Below are positions 1 through 9,484 of a DNA stretch of 37,898 nt, piece by piece. Location of the stretch: positions 1 through 37,898 of the forward strand of contig JADLEA010000207.1 of NCBI GenBank assembly GCA_020846365.1, given 5' to 3'. The DNA is from Bacteroidota bacterium. GTDB taxonomy: Bacteria; Bacteroidota; Ignavibacteria; UBA10030; UBA6906. The translations under genes and the position numbers were made by a program. The notes beneath the pieces are model-generated. The model was not told where the DNA came from. It was given only the letters and a program-made list of their open reading frames with translations, and searched no databases. Position 1 is the stretch's first letter, and the number at the start of each line of letters is the position of its first letter.

Positions 1-168
1 ATTTTCAAGCCGTTCTTCAGCACAAAGGGCGAGAAGGGCACCGGACTCGGCCTTGCTATCTGCAGCAAAATCATCGCCCAGCACAAAGGGGAAATCCGGG
101 TGGAAAGCGAAGTGGGCAAGGGGACAACATTCACCATATTCTTGCCGGTCTGGAGGGGTCAACGATGA
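1..168 (+). CDS. sensor histidine kinase, C-terminal end (partial, starts before window)
   Basis: Frame 1 reads [55 protein letters not shown], a HATPase_c F/G2 box; the stop overlaps the next ATG (ATGA). Confidence 0.9.
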   Translation: MFKPFFSTKGEKGTGLGLAICSKIIAQHKGEIRVESEVGKGTTFTIFLPVWRGQR

Positions 169-1427
169 TGCGTGTCCCGGGTCGAATTGCCGCTGTGTGC
201 GTGCTTCTTTTGACTCACGGTCTCCTGCGGGCCGACCAGACGTCGGTGCTCAAGGATGTCCGCGTTGCGACACAGGGGGAAAACTGCAAAGTATCCTTTG
301 CGTTTTCCGGCGACGTGCGGTTTTCCACGGAGCAAGGCAAGGGGATGGTGCGACTGGTGTTTTCGCGCGTGCGGCCGGCAACGGCAGGCACCGTTCTCCG
401 CCGTTCGGTCCCGACCGGACCGGTGGTGAGCATCTCTTTCGCCCGGCCCGCTCCGGACAGTCTTGTTGCCACACTGGTTCTTGCCGAAGGAAGCACGTAC
501 CGGTGTGTGCGGCCTTCCGCGGGGAATGAGCTGTTTGTCGATGTCAGTGGCCGCCCCGGAGTGAGACAGGCCCCGATGCGCAACGCGGCTGCCGTCACGG
601 GATCCGTGCCTGCAACCATGAAGGCGACGGCGCCAACAGGAGCCGCTTCCGCCGCCGCAGGCGCAAAAGTTTCCACGCATACAGGAGTTGTCTCCGGCGT
701 CGCTCGCGCGAAAAAGGATTCCCCTGCGCGGGGTACGGCCGCCACGCACGCCACAGGAACGCCGCGAGATGACCGCGCCGCGTACGCGTCCACGAGCGCC
801 CTGATTGACATTCCAGCGGTTGCGCGCGAGCAGGTGGAGCAGGATGGCCGCGCTGAGGCACAACGGAGTTCTGCAGCGTCGGATCCTCTGTCAGAGCCCG
901 AGTCTTCAAAGGCGCTTGCGCTCCTGCTCAGTGCCGGTTTGAGCCTGTTCTCAACGGTGATGACCATCGGTGTCTGGTACAAGATGCGTCAGCGAATTGC
1001 AGACAGGAGACCGGTGCAATCTGTGGAACCGATGGCCGGCGAGATCACCCGTCCCTTCGCACACCGGGAACCCATCGACACGCGCGACGAGCCCGACGAG
1101 ACCGACGACGCGGGTAAGAAAGAGCTGCTGGCAGCGCTGATGCAGGATGAGATGCAGGAAGACGACGGAGGCCGGGAGACGTCGCTCCAGCTGGCGCGGA
1201 CATTCAAACGTGGAAGCGAGGAAATCACGCTCGCACGGCGGTTCCACGAACAAGGGACGGTGGCGGTGTCGTCCGAACGGATGCAAAGCGCGCTGTCACG
1301 TGCCACGACCAAGACGCAGCGTTTGCAGGCGGCCAGGAAGCTCGGGGTGGGCAGAGGAGAATTTGATCTCGCGCTGAAGCTGAAGACCATGGCGCACGTG
1401 CAGGGCAAGAAGGAGGAAGAGCAATGA
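165..1427 (+). CDS. uncharacterised membrane protein with signal peptide, AMIN-like N-terminal domain, one TM helix ([23 protein letters not shown]) and cytoplasmic tail; flagellar-cluster associated
   Basis: Full ORF between the kinase and flgF with ATGA overlaps on both sides; N-terminal beta-rich segment after the signal peptide resembles AMIN domains. Confidence 0.7.
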   Translation: MMRVPGRIAAVCVLLLTHGLLRADQTSVLKDVRVATQGENCKVSFAFSGDVRFSTEQGKGMVRLVFSRVRPATAGTVLRRSVPTGPVVSISFARPAPDSLVATLVLAEGSTYRCVRPSAGNELFVDVSGRPGVRQAPMRNAAAVTGSVPATMKATAPTGAASAAAGAKVSTHTGVVSGVARAKKDSPARGTAATHATGTPRDDRAAYASTSALIDIPAVAREQVEQDGRAEAQRSSAASDPLSEPESSKALALLLSAGLSLFSTVMTIGVWYKMRQRIADRRPVQSVEPMAGEITRPFAHREPIDTRDEPDETDDAGKKELLAALMQDEMQEDDGGRETSLQLARTFKRGSEEITLARRFHEQGTVAVSSERMQSALSRATTKTQRLQAARKLGVGRGEFDLALKLKTMAHVQGKKEEEQ

Positions 1428-2167
1428 TCAAGGGCATCTATTCGTCCGAAGCGGCTATGCGCCCCAAAATGACGCGCATGGAAGTGATCGCGAACAACCT
1501 GGCAAACATCAATACGACGGGATTCAAGCGCGACCGGGTGTTCGTCCGGATGCTGGAAGAATCCTCCAATGCGCGACCGGACGGGCGTTCGGATCTCAGC
1601 GGCATCGAAACCCAGCGCGCCATTGACCTTTCGCCCGGCGCGATGCGCCAGACGGGAAACCCGTTCGATCTGGCCATTGCTGGTGACGGCTTCTTCGCCG
1701 TGGATACCCCCCGCGGTGTCCGCCTGACGCGCAACGGCAACTTCTCGCTGAGCGACAACGGCACGCTCGTTACCGCGGAAGGATATCCGGTGCTAGGAAC
1801 GAACGGCCAGATACGCATACCAAACATGGACAAGCGCAGCCAGGATACGATCACGATCCAGCCCTCGGGCGAAGTCGTTCACCGGAACGAGCCCCTCGGA
1901 TTTCTCCGCGTCGTTACGGCGGAAAATCCCGCGGCATACCAGAAGGATCACGAGTCGCTGCTCTTCGTGAACCAGGGGGAGGTCTTGAAGAACATGCCGC
2001 CGGACGCCGTGTCCATCCGCCAGGGTTTCCTGGAGGAATCCAACGTCGAAGGTATCGAAGAGATGATCGCGATGATCGAACTCAGCAGGGCATTTGAAAC
2101 AGACCAACGAATGATTCAGTCGCAGGACGCGACTCTGGACCGGACGATGGATATCGGCCGGGTGTAA
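1424..2167 (+). CDS. flgF: flagellar basal-body rod protein FlgF
   Basis: [40 protein letters not shown]-terminal EEMIAMIELSRAFETDQRMIQSQD; followed by flgG. Confidence 0.92.
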   Translation: MIKGIYSSEAAMRPKMTRMEVIANNLANINTTGFKRDRVFVRMLEESSNARPDGRSDLSGIETQRAIDLSPGAMRQTGNPFDLAIAGDGFFAVDTPRGVRLTRNGNFSLSDNGTLVTAEGYPVLGTNGQIRIPNMDKRSQDTITIQPSGEVVHRNEPLGFLRVVTAENPAAYQKDHESLLFVNQGEVLKNMPPDAVSIRQGFLEESNVEGIEEMIAMIELSRAFETDQRMIQSQDATLDRTMDIGRV

Positions 2168-2193
2168 CGAACACTAGGAGCGAGGCAGGAACG

Positions 2194-2985
2194 ATGAACA
2201 GAGCATTGCGTACGGCGGCGACGGGCATGTATGCCCAGCAGTTGAATATTGACACGATCGCACATAACCTGGCGAACGTGAATACCTCGGGCTTCAAGAA
2301 AAGCAGGCCGGAATTCCAGGATTTGATGTATCAGACACTGAAGAGCACGGGTGTATCCCAGAACCCGAATGTGCAACAGCCGGGAGAACTTCAGGTCGGC
2401 ACCGGCACGGTTCCCGTGTCCACCCAGAAAAGCTTTGCCCAGGGAGACATCCAGCCAACGGAAAATCAGCTGGACGTGGCGATTGAGGGCGAGGGGTTCC
2501 TCCAGGTACGGCGTCCCGACGGGACCCTTGCCTATACGCGCGACGGATCCTTCAAGCTCTCCGGCGAGGGCTCCCTCGTGACGTCCCAGGGTTACCTGGT
2601 GGAGCCGGCTGTGTCGTTTTCCGACGACACCACGACAATCTCCATCGCCCGTGACGGCACCATTGAAGCCGCCACATCAGGGGGCGGAGAGCCCGCCAAG
2701 ATCGGACAGTTCGAGCTGGCGAAATTTGTCAACCCCGCGGGTCTGAGCTCCATCGGCGGGAACTTGTTTGTCGAGACGACGGCATCCGGAGCCCCGATTA
2801 TCGGGACTGCGGGAAGCGAAGGGTTCGGCGAGATTCTGCAGGGAATGCTGGAGTCCTCTAATGTGGACGTCGTGGAGGAAATGGTCGGCATGATCACGGC
2901 GCAGCGTGCGTATGAGATCAATGCCAAGACCATCAAGACCGTCGAGGACATGTTAAACGTGGCCAACGGCATTAAACGTGGCTAA
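2194..2985 (+). CDS. flgG: flagellar distal rod protein FlgG
   Basis: MNRALRTAATGMYAQQLNIDTIAHNLANVNTSGFKKSRPEFQDLMYQTL; C-terminal MITAQRAYEINAKTIKTVEDML. Confidence 0.97.
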   Translation: MNRALRTAATGMYAQQLNIDTIAHNLANVNTSGFKKSRPEFQDLMYQTLKSTGVSQNPNVQQPGELQVGTGTVPVSTQKSFAQGDIQPTENQLDVAIEGEGFLQVRRPDGTLAYTRDGSFKLSGEGSLVTSQGYLVEPAVSFSDDTTTISIARDGTIEAATSGGGEPAKIGQFELAKFVNPAGLSSIGGNLFVETTASGAPIIGTAGSEGFGEILQGMLESSNVDVVEEMVGMITAQRAYEINAKTIKTVEDMLNVANGIKRG

Positions 2986-3703
2986 GCGATCCACCATAGC
3001 GATCTTCGCAGCGCTCGGGACTGTGCTGCTTTCCCTCGCCGCGGTTGCAGGGGAAGGCCCGGCGGTGGTCCGAGCCGGCGAATTCAAGGACGCCGTGCGT
3101 GCGTACATGGCAGGCAAAGGGACGGAGGAGGGCGAGGAACGGGAACTCACGTTCCGCTCCGTGCCCGAAAGTCTCCGGGTGGAATGCGCCTCCTATGCCC
3201 TGCACGTGGAACCGGGCGGCTCCGCGCGGACCAGAGGTGCGACGACATTCGTTATCGCCGTCGAGTGCAGGGGCAAAGCGGTGCAGCGGTGCATGGTAAC
3301 CGCCCTGATACGAACTTACGCAGATGTGGTGGTGGCGAACCGGATGATCCCGTGGCGTGCCACGCCGGCGCCGGACGATCTGCGCATTGTGAGGATGGAG
3401 ACGACCTTTTTCGATCGCCCGATCGTGCAGGATCCGCTCTCCCTGAGCGACAAACGGGCGCGGCGCATCATTGCACAGGGAAGCATCCTGTACCAGGACC
3501 TGTTCGAGCCCGTCCCGCTGGTGATGGCTGGTGACAGGGTGAATGTGCGGGTGAAGGCAGGAAGCGTTACTCTGACCGCCGAGGGCGTCGCGCGTGAGGA
3601 TGGACACCGGGGCGATCTGATTGATGTATCCGTACGGGGAAGGGGTGAACGGCTCAAGGCCCGCGTGTATGATGGCAGGACCGTCGCCGTTCCGGTTGAA
3701 TAG
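2978..3703 (+). CDS. flgA: flagella basal body P-ring formation protein FlgA
   Basis: Signal peptide plus SAF-like C-terminal half (RIIAQGSILYQDLFEPVPLVMAGDRVNVRVKAGSVTLTAEGVAREDGHRGDLIDV); between flgG and flgH. Confidence 0.9.
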   Translation: MAKRSTIAIFAALGTVLLSLAAVAGEGPAVVRAGEFKDAVRAYMAGKGTEEGEERELTFRSVPESLRVECASYALHVEPGGSARTRGATTFVIAVECRGKAVQRCMVTALIRTYADVVVANRMIPWRATPAPDDLRIVRMETTFFDRPIVQDPLSLSDKRARRIIAQGSILYQDLFEPVPLVMAGDRVNVRVKAGSVTLTAEGVAREDGHRGDLIDVSVRGRGERLKARVYDGRTVAVPVE

Positions 3704-3716
3704 GAAGGAAGGAATT

Positions 3717-4292
3717 ATGAAAACACTATTCTGCTCTCTGCTCATGCTAGCCGGTGTCGCGCTGGCGACGGCCCAGGACATGCGCAGCAATATCGGGAGA
3801 TCGCTTTTCGCCGATCAGAAGGCCAATCAGGCCGGCGACGCAGTCACGGTGCTCGTCGTGGAGACTTCCAGCGCTTCCAATGACGCCAGCACCTCCGCGG
3901 AGCGGTCGAGCAATCTCTCGCTCTCCGCCGCGGGCAATGTTGGAGAAAGCTCTCTTCCCGATGTCTCCCTGGGGATCGGGTCGGGCAACTCGTTCAAGGG
4001 TGAGGGGGCAACAACGGCGCGCGGCTCGATCCGGGCACGCATCAGCGCCCGCGTGGACTCGGTCCTGGCAAACGGCAACCTTGCGATCACCGGTAACCGC
4101 ACGATCATCATTAACGGCGAGGAACAGATTATCACCATTACGGGGATCGTCCGTCCGTCCGACATTCAGGCCGACAACAGCGTCTACTCATACAATATTT
4201 CGGATGCACGCATCGCTTTCGAGGGCGGCGGCATCGTCTCACGGGCCCAGGGACCGGGCTGGATCACGAAACTGTTACACTGGCTTTTCTAA
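3717..4292 (+). CDS. flgH: flagellar L-ring protein FlgH (start set at ATG 3717; ORF track start 3621 overlaps flgA)
   Basis: MKTLFCSLLMLAGVALATAQDMRSNIGRSLFADQKANQAGDAVTVLVVETSSASNDA...INGEEQIITITGIVRPSDIQADNSVYSYNISDARIAFEG; SD GGAAGGAA upstream of 3717. Confidence 0.93.
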   Translation: MKTLFCSLLMLAGVALATAQDMRSNIGRSLFADQKANQAGDAVTVLVVETSSASNDASTSAERSSNLSLSAAGNVGESSLPDVSLGIGSGNSFKGEGATTARGSIRARISARVDSVLANGNLAITGNRTIIINGEEQIITITGIVRPSDIQADNSVYSYNISDARIAFEGGGIVSRAQGPGWITKLLHWLF

Positions 4293-4303
4293 GTGAGGGT
4301 GGC

Positions 4304-5404
4304 ATGAACAGGAAACTTCTCATAGGTGCAGGGAACGTGCTGCTCAGCCTGCAGGCGGCGTCTGCAATCCGTATCAAGGACATCGCCTACGTCCATGGCG
4401 TGCGAGGTCAGCAGCTGATCGGCTACGGTCTTGTCGTGGGGCTGAATGGCACGGGCGATACGCAGCGGTCGACGTTCACGCTGCAGTCCGTCAGCAGCAT
4501 GCTCAAACGGTTCGGCATCACCGTACCGCAGAGTGATCTCCGCCTGCGGAATGTCGCAGCGGTGATGGTGACGGCCACTGTGCCGGGGTTTGCCAAGGAA
4601 GGCGGAACCGCAGACGTGGTGGTTTCGTCGATGGGTGACGGGACGAGTCTGCAGGGAGGGACACTTTTGCTGACGCCGCTGTCCGGAATTGACGGCACTG
4701 TCTACGCCATGGCACAGGGACCGCTTTCGGTCGGCGGCATCAGCGTTCGTGCACATGGGAATGAGGTGCGCAGGAACCACACCGCAACCGGGAGAATTCC
4801 GGGCGGGGCAATACTGGAACGGGCCATCCGGTCTTCGTTCACGCAGGATTCCACGGTGGCTGTGGTCCTGATGGAAGCGGATTTCACGACGGCGACGAGA
4901 ATTGCAGAAGCCATCAACGTGAAGATCGGCGAACGGATCGCCATTCCGGATGACGCGTCGAGGATCAGCATCCGCGTGCCGCAGGCATTCATGGCAGACG
5001 GCCGACTGGTCGAGTTCGTGTCGCTGGTGGAGCTTCTGGAGGTAACGCCAGATGTCACGGCAAAAGTGATCATCAATGAACGCACAGGCACGATCGTGGT
5101 GGGGGGTGCGGTGAGCATTTTGCCTGCCGCAATATCCCACGGCGGTCTGAATATCGAAATAGAATCCACACCCGTCATTTCCCAACCGTCACCCTTCTCG
5201 CAGGGGCAGACGGTCTCGACACAGCTCACGGCGGTCTATGCCGGGGAGGACTCGGCAACCGTGATGGCCTTTGACGGAGCGGCGACCGTTCAGGATGTCG
5301 CAAAGACCCTGAACGCTCTCAAAGTCACGCCCCGCGACATCATCGCGATTTTCCAGGCGCTGAAGCGCTCGGGTGCTCTGAACGCAGAATTGGTGATCAT
5401 CTGA
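4304..5404 (+). CDS. flgI: flagellar P-ring protein FlgI
   Basis: AIRIKDIAYVHGVRGQQLIGYGLVVGLNGTGD; TGTIVVGG; C-terminal LNALKVTPRDIIAIFQALKRSGALNAELVII. Confidence 0.97.
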   Translation: MNRKLLIGAGNVLLSLQAASAIRIKDIAYVHGVRGQQLIGYGLVVGLNGTGDTQRSTFTLQSVSSMLKRFGITVPQSDLRLRNVAAVMVTATVPGFAKEGGTADVVVSSMGDGTSLQGGTLLLTPLSGIDGTVYAMAQGPLSVGGISVRAHGNEVRRNHTATGRIPGGAILERAIRSSFTQDSTVAVVLMEADFTTATRIAEAINVKIGERIAIPDDASRISIRVPQAFMADGRLVEFVSLVELLEVTPDVTAKVIINERTGTIVVGGAVSILPAAISHGGLNIEIESTPVISQPSPFSQGQTVSTQLTAVYAGEDSATVMAFDGAATVQDVAKTLNALKVTPRDIIAIFQALKRSGALNAELVII

Positions 5405-6297
5405 TGAACCCCGTGAACTCGACACAGCAGTCGCAGGCGGCGCAGACCCAGCAGACGCTGGATGCGCAGCAGAAACTCCGCCTGCAGTACGCGGTGAAGG
5501 AGTTCGAAGCCGTGCTCGTGGGGTACATGCTCAAGAGCATGCGATCCAGTATCCCCAAGGAAACCATGTTCGGGGAGAGCTATGGCGGAGACATGATGGA
5601 AGGATTGTTTGACATCGAACTGGCAAGACATGTGTCCCGCGGCAGCACCCTGGGGCTCGGGGAAATGCTGTACAAGGAGATTACCGGCGAAGAGATGCCG
5701 AAGACGAAGCAGCTGAAGGAGATACCTCCCGCGGCCGGGATAAGCGTCCGTCCTGCCATCGCGAAGACGGACTCTGCAAGCGACGCTCCGAAGCACTCGT
5801 CGCCGTCGGGCATAAGCAATACGACGTCCGCGACGGGCCCGGCCGGGCAAGCGTCCGCAGTGCCGGACACGGTACGCCGTCGCGTGGACGCGCTCAGTTC
5901 CATCATTGACGACGCGGCGGAGACGCACGGTGTGGATGCCAGCCTTTTGAAGGCGGTCATTGCCACCGAGTCGGCCGGGCGAACGACAGCCCAGTCTTCG
6001 AAACAGGCAAAGGGCCTGATGCAGCTCATCGATTCCACCGCAACTGCCATGGGTGTGCGCAACGTGTGGGACCCGAAGCAGAATGTGCATGGAGGAGCCA
6101 AGTATTTGAGTCAACTGCTGGACCGGTTCCAGGGAAATCTGGAACACGCACTCGCGTCCTACAATGCGGGACCCGGAGCCGTCCTGAAGCACCAGGGCAT
6201 CCCTCCCTACAAGGAAACCAAAGCATACGTGGGGAAAGTTTTGGAATATCTACGCTTTTTTGAACAGCAGGAGCCAGGCACTCATGACGAAGATTGA
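5404..6297 (+). CDS. flgJ: FlgJ-type protein: N-terminal rod-binding domain fused to SLT (type 1) lytic transglycosylase domain
   Basis: N-term KEFEAVLVGYMLKSMRSSIPKETMFGESYGGDMMEGLFDIELARHVS; C-term LLKAVIATESAGRTTAQSSKQAKGLMQLIDSTATAMGV...YLSQLLDRFQGNLEHALASYNAGPGAV. Confidence 0.9.
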   Translation: MNPVNSTQQSQAAQTQQTLDAQQKLRLQYAVKEFEAVLVGYMLKSMRSSIPKETMFGESYGGDMMEGLFDIELARHVSRGSTLGLGEMLYKEITGEEMPKTKQLKEIPPAAGISVRPAIAKTDSASDAPKHSSPSGISNTTSATGPAGQASAVPDTVRRRVDALSSIIDDAAETHGVDASLLKAVIATESAGRTTAQSSKQAKGLMQLIDSTATAMGVRNVWDPKQNVHGGAKYLSQLLDRFQGNLEHALASYNAGPGAVLKHQGIPPYKETKAYVGKVLEYLRFFEQQEPGTHDED

Positions 6298-6742
6298 AGA
6301 ACTCGAACGCGTGATGGAAACCGAGGTGGAGGTCGGGGAAGCCCTTCTCCAGTTGCTCTCGCGGAAGCAGCGCTCTATTGTCGGCATCCAGGGGGATATG
6401 CTTTCCTCTCTTGCCGTCGAGGAGCAGAAGCTCCTGAAGCCGCTGCACGAACTGGAAAGTGAACGCATGCGGCTGGCCGCTGAACTGGCCGGAGCCGCAT
6501 CGGTTCCGGTGACCGAGGAAACGCGCCAGGTGTCCATCGATGAGCTGCTGGAGTGCCTGGATGCGGCGGATGCGGTACGGATATCCACCATGGCGGCCCG
6601 GCTCCGGACGGTGGTCGAGCGCCTGTTGCATATGAACGATCAGAACCGCGTCCTGCTCCAACGGTCGCTCAGGTTCGTTCAGGACACCTTGCGGCTCGTA
6701 ACCGACGATCACACACGACAGCTCGTGGATCACCGCATCTAA
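6284..6742 (+). CDS. flgN: FlgN-like flagellar export chaperone
   Basis: MTKIEELERVMETEVEVGEALLQLLSRKQRSIVGIQGDML, an all-helical small protein between flgJ and flgK; start moved from 6260 to ATG 6284. Confidence 0.7.
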   Translation: MTKIEELERVMETEVEVGEALLQLLSRKQRSIVGIQGDMLSSLAVEEQKLLKPLHELESERMRLAAELAGAASVPVTEETRQVSIDELLECLDAADAVRISTMAARLRTVVERLLHMNDQNRVLLQRSLRFVQDTLRLVTDDHTRQLVDHRI

Positions 6743-6763
6743 GGATTGGGAGGAGGGACGCTG

Positions 6764-8206
6764 ATGAGCGGTATATCACAGGTTCTGGAAACTGCGCGTC
6801 GCGCGCTGCTGGCCCAGCAGTATGGGTTGAGTGTGACGGGGCACAACATTGCGAATGTGAGCACGCCGGGGTATTCGCGACAGCGTGCGGAATTCGTCAC
6901 CACCTCTCCGTCGCAAACGGCGGCAGGGCTCCTCGGCACGGGCGTCATGGTGGAAAGCGTGTCGCGACTGAGGAACCGGTTTATCGATCAACAGATCCGC
7001 TCTTCGAATGACTCATTGAGCCTGGCCAGTGCGGAATACCAGATCCTGAGCCAGATCGAGGCGACGTTTAATGAGCCGTCGGATTCAGGGATGAGCGGGG
7101 TGTTGAACAGCTTCTTCCAATCCTGGCATGATCTCTCCACGAACCCCGAGGATCCCGTTTCCCGCAATGACCTGATGCTGAAAGGAAAACAGGTCACGGA
7201 CACCTTCCACCGGCTCAACGCAGAGATGTCCTCTCTTCGTAATTCGTTGCGCGATGAGATCACCACAAAACTTGACCGGATCAACACGCTCACGACGGAG
7301 ATCAGCAAGCTGAATGTCGATATCACTGCCGCGACGGTTGGCGGGTTGAACCCCAGCGACATGCAGGACCTCCGGGATGCAAAACTGGAAGAGCTGTCCA
7401 CCCTCGCAAACATTCAGGTGCATGAAGACAGCCGCGGATCCGTCATGGTTGTGCTGGGCGGAGCGGTCATTGCCGACAACGGTGCCTCCCTCCCGCTGCG
7501 GCTTGAACCCGCTCCGCCAGCCACGGTCTCCGGATCCTCGTTTGATCAGCTGCGGATCGTGAGCGGTCTGGGTAACGAGGTGAAGTTGACGGGCGGCGAG
7601 GCGGGCGGACTTCTCAAATCCTACAACACAACAATTCCCGATGCTCTGGGCCGGCTGGACCGGCTGGCGGAAGGCATTGTTGCCGAAGTAAACCGTTACC
7701 ATGCAACAGGATACGGGCTTCAGAATCCACCGGCCACCGGCATCAATTTCTTCATGGGCAATAGTGCCGCAACGATCGGCCTGGATCTCACCGACACCTC
7801 TGGGGGGGCGGCAGCAGGATCGGCGCCGAGCATCGACAATATCGCCGCCTCGGCCTCCGCGACCGCGCCCGGAAACAATGAGATTGCCCTGCTCATTGCA
7901 GAGGCGCTGAACCGCAAGCCGGTCACGGATGGCGGCGGGGCGACGCTGCTCGACGGGCTCTCGTTGCTGCAATACTACAACCAGAGCGTCACCCGGATCG
8001 GGTCTGCGGTCAACTCTGCTGATACGATGATCCAGTCGCAGGAGCTCGTGCTCGATCAGTTGACCACGCAGCGCGAGTCGGTTTCCGGCGTGTCGCTGGA
8101 CGAGGAAATGACGGATATGATCAAGTTCCAGAGGGCTTTTGACGCGGCGGCGCGGATGGTAAACACCGCCGACGAAATGTTTCAGACACTACTGAACATG
8201 GTGTAG
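6764..8206 (+). CDS. flgK: flagellar hook-associated protein 1 FlgK
   Basis: MSGISQVLETARRALLAQQYGLSVTGHNIANVSTPGYSRQRAEF; C-term MIKFQRAFDAAARMVNTADEMFQTLLNMV; ATG 6764 preceded by GGAGGGAC. Confidence 0.96.
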   Translation: MSGISQVLETARRALLAQQYGLSVTGHNIANVSTPGYSRQRAEFVTTSPSQTAAGLLGTGVMVESVSRLRNRFIDQQIRSSNDSLSLASAEYQILSQIEATFNEPSDSGMSGVLNSFFQSWHDLSTNPEDPVSRNDLMLKGKQVTDTFHRLNAEMSSLRNSLRDEITTKLDRINTLTTEISKLNVDITAATVGGLNPSDMQDLRDAKLEELSTLANIQVHEDSRGSVMVVLGGAVIADNGASLPLRLEPAPPATVSGSSFDQLRIVSGLGNEVKLTGGEAGGLLKSYNTTIPDALGRLDRLAEGIVAEVNRYHATGYGLQNPPATGINFFMGNSAATIGLDLTDTSGGAAAGSAPSIDNIAASASATAPGNNEIALLIAEALNRKPVTDGGGATLLDGLSLLQYYNQSVTRIGSAVNSADTMIQSQELVLDQLTTQRESVSGVSLDEEMTDMIKFQRAFDAAARMVNTADEMFQTLLNMV

Positions 8207-8208
8207 TC

Positions 8209-9483
8209 ATGCGCATCACAGACACTTCGATTATTTCGAACTTCTTGTCCAGCATCAACCGGAGCAAGGGCCGGATCAACCGTTTGAACACCCAGCTGGC
8301 CGAGCAAAAGCGCATCCTGCGCGTGTCGGACAATCCTTCCGCCTCCAACACGCTTCTGCGCCTCAACGCGGATCTGGAGCGGGTGGAGACGTTCAAGAAC
8401 AACGTTGTCGAAGGAAAGAGCTTCCTGAAGATGACGGCGGAGAGCCTGGGAAAGGTGTCGGATCTGCTCGGGGATGTGAAGTCTGTCCTCACCGGCGCCG
8501 TGAGCACCGGCGATCCCTCGCTGCTTGGCAAGCTGGCCGATCAGGTGGACCAGTTCCTCACGCTGGGCGTGGAGATCGCGAATACGCAGTTCGACAACAA
8601 GTACATCTTCGGCGGGACGCGCACCACGACGCCCCCGTTTGTGCGGACCGGCACGCCGGCGCAGATCACCTATCAGGGCGATGCCCGGGCTATTCAATAC
8701 CAGGTCGGCGAAGGCGTTTCACAGGTCGTCAACGTGAGCGGCATGGCTGCGTTCAACTCGACGGGCGAGGTGTCCCTTGCCGGCATGCTCGACCGGAATG
8801 CCGCGGTGAACACCACGGTCACGAACACCTTGCAGGTGACGGACGGCACGGGCGTGGTGCACGATGTCGTCCTCACGATGCAGAAAGTGGATGCCAACTC
8901 GTGGAGCATTTCGGCGGCTCTCCCCGCCGGCGCCACGGATGCAACCCTGTCGGGGGGCACAGCGACGATCACGTTTGATGCGGTGACCGGGCAAATGAAG
9001 GATCTGGTCCGCGGCACGCCTCTCGTGCTGACACCGTCCGGAGCAACCCCCGGCACTACCGCACCGCCATTGAACATGATCTATAAGGGCGGGGCCATCA
9101 CCGAGGGAGACACCGGGGGCGGGCCGTCCACGATGTCCGGCTCCCATCAAACCATCAGCGTTTTCAACAAGCTCATGGAGCTCAGGGACAACCTCCGCAG
9201 CGGTGTGAAGCCGTCGGCCGATGATATGGCACTCCTGACCATGATGCAGGATGTTGTGATGCGCGAAGAAGCCAGGGCGGGGTCGTATGCGACGAATCTT
9301 TCCAACGCCAACGACTACCTGACTGCCCAGAATGAGCACCTCCTGGATCTCCGTTCCGCGATACAGGACGTCGACCTCGCGGAAGTGGCAATGAAATTGA
9401 AACAGGAGCAATTGATGCTGGATGCGGCGCTCAGCGCGGCGGCGGACATCATACCGAAATCACTGCTCAATTTCCTGACCTAG
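8209..9483 (+). CDS. flgL: flagellar hook-associated protein 3 FlgL with an internal insert
   Basis: MRITDTSIISNFLSSINRSKGRINRLNTQLAEQKRILRVSDNPSAS...LRLNADL; C-term DLAEVAMKLKQEQLMLDAALSAAADIIPKSLLNFL. Confidence 0.93.
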   Translation: MRITDTSIISNFLSSINRSKGRINRLNTQLAEQKRILRVSDNPSASNTLLRLNADLERVETFKNNVVEGKSFLKMTAESLGKVSDLLGDVKSVLTGAVSTGDPSLLGKLADQVDQFLTLGVEIANTQFDNKYIFGGTRTTTPPFVRTGTPAQITYQGDARAIQYQVGEGVSQVVNVSGMAAFNSTGEVSLAGMLDRNAAVNTTVTNTLQVTDGTGVVHDVVLTMQKVDANSWSISAALPAGATDATLSGGTATITFDAVTGQMKDLVRGTPLVLTPSGATPGTTAPPLNMIYKGGAITEGDTGGGPSTMSGSHQTISVFNKLMELRDNLRSGVKPSADDMALLTMMQDVVMREEARAGSYATNLSNANDYLTAQNEHLLDLRSAIQDVDLAEVAMKLKQEQLMLDAALSAAADIIPKSLLNFLT

Positions 9484-9484
9484 C

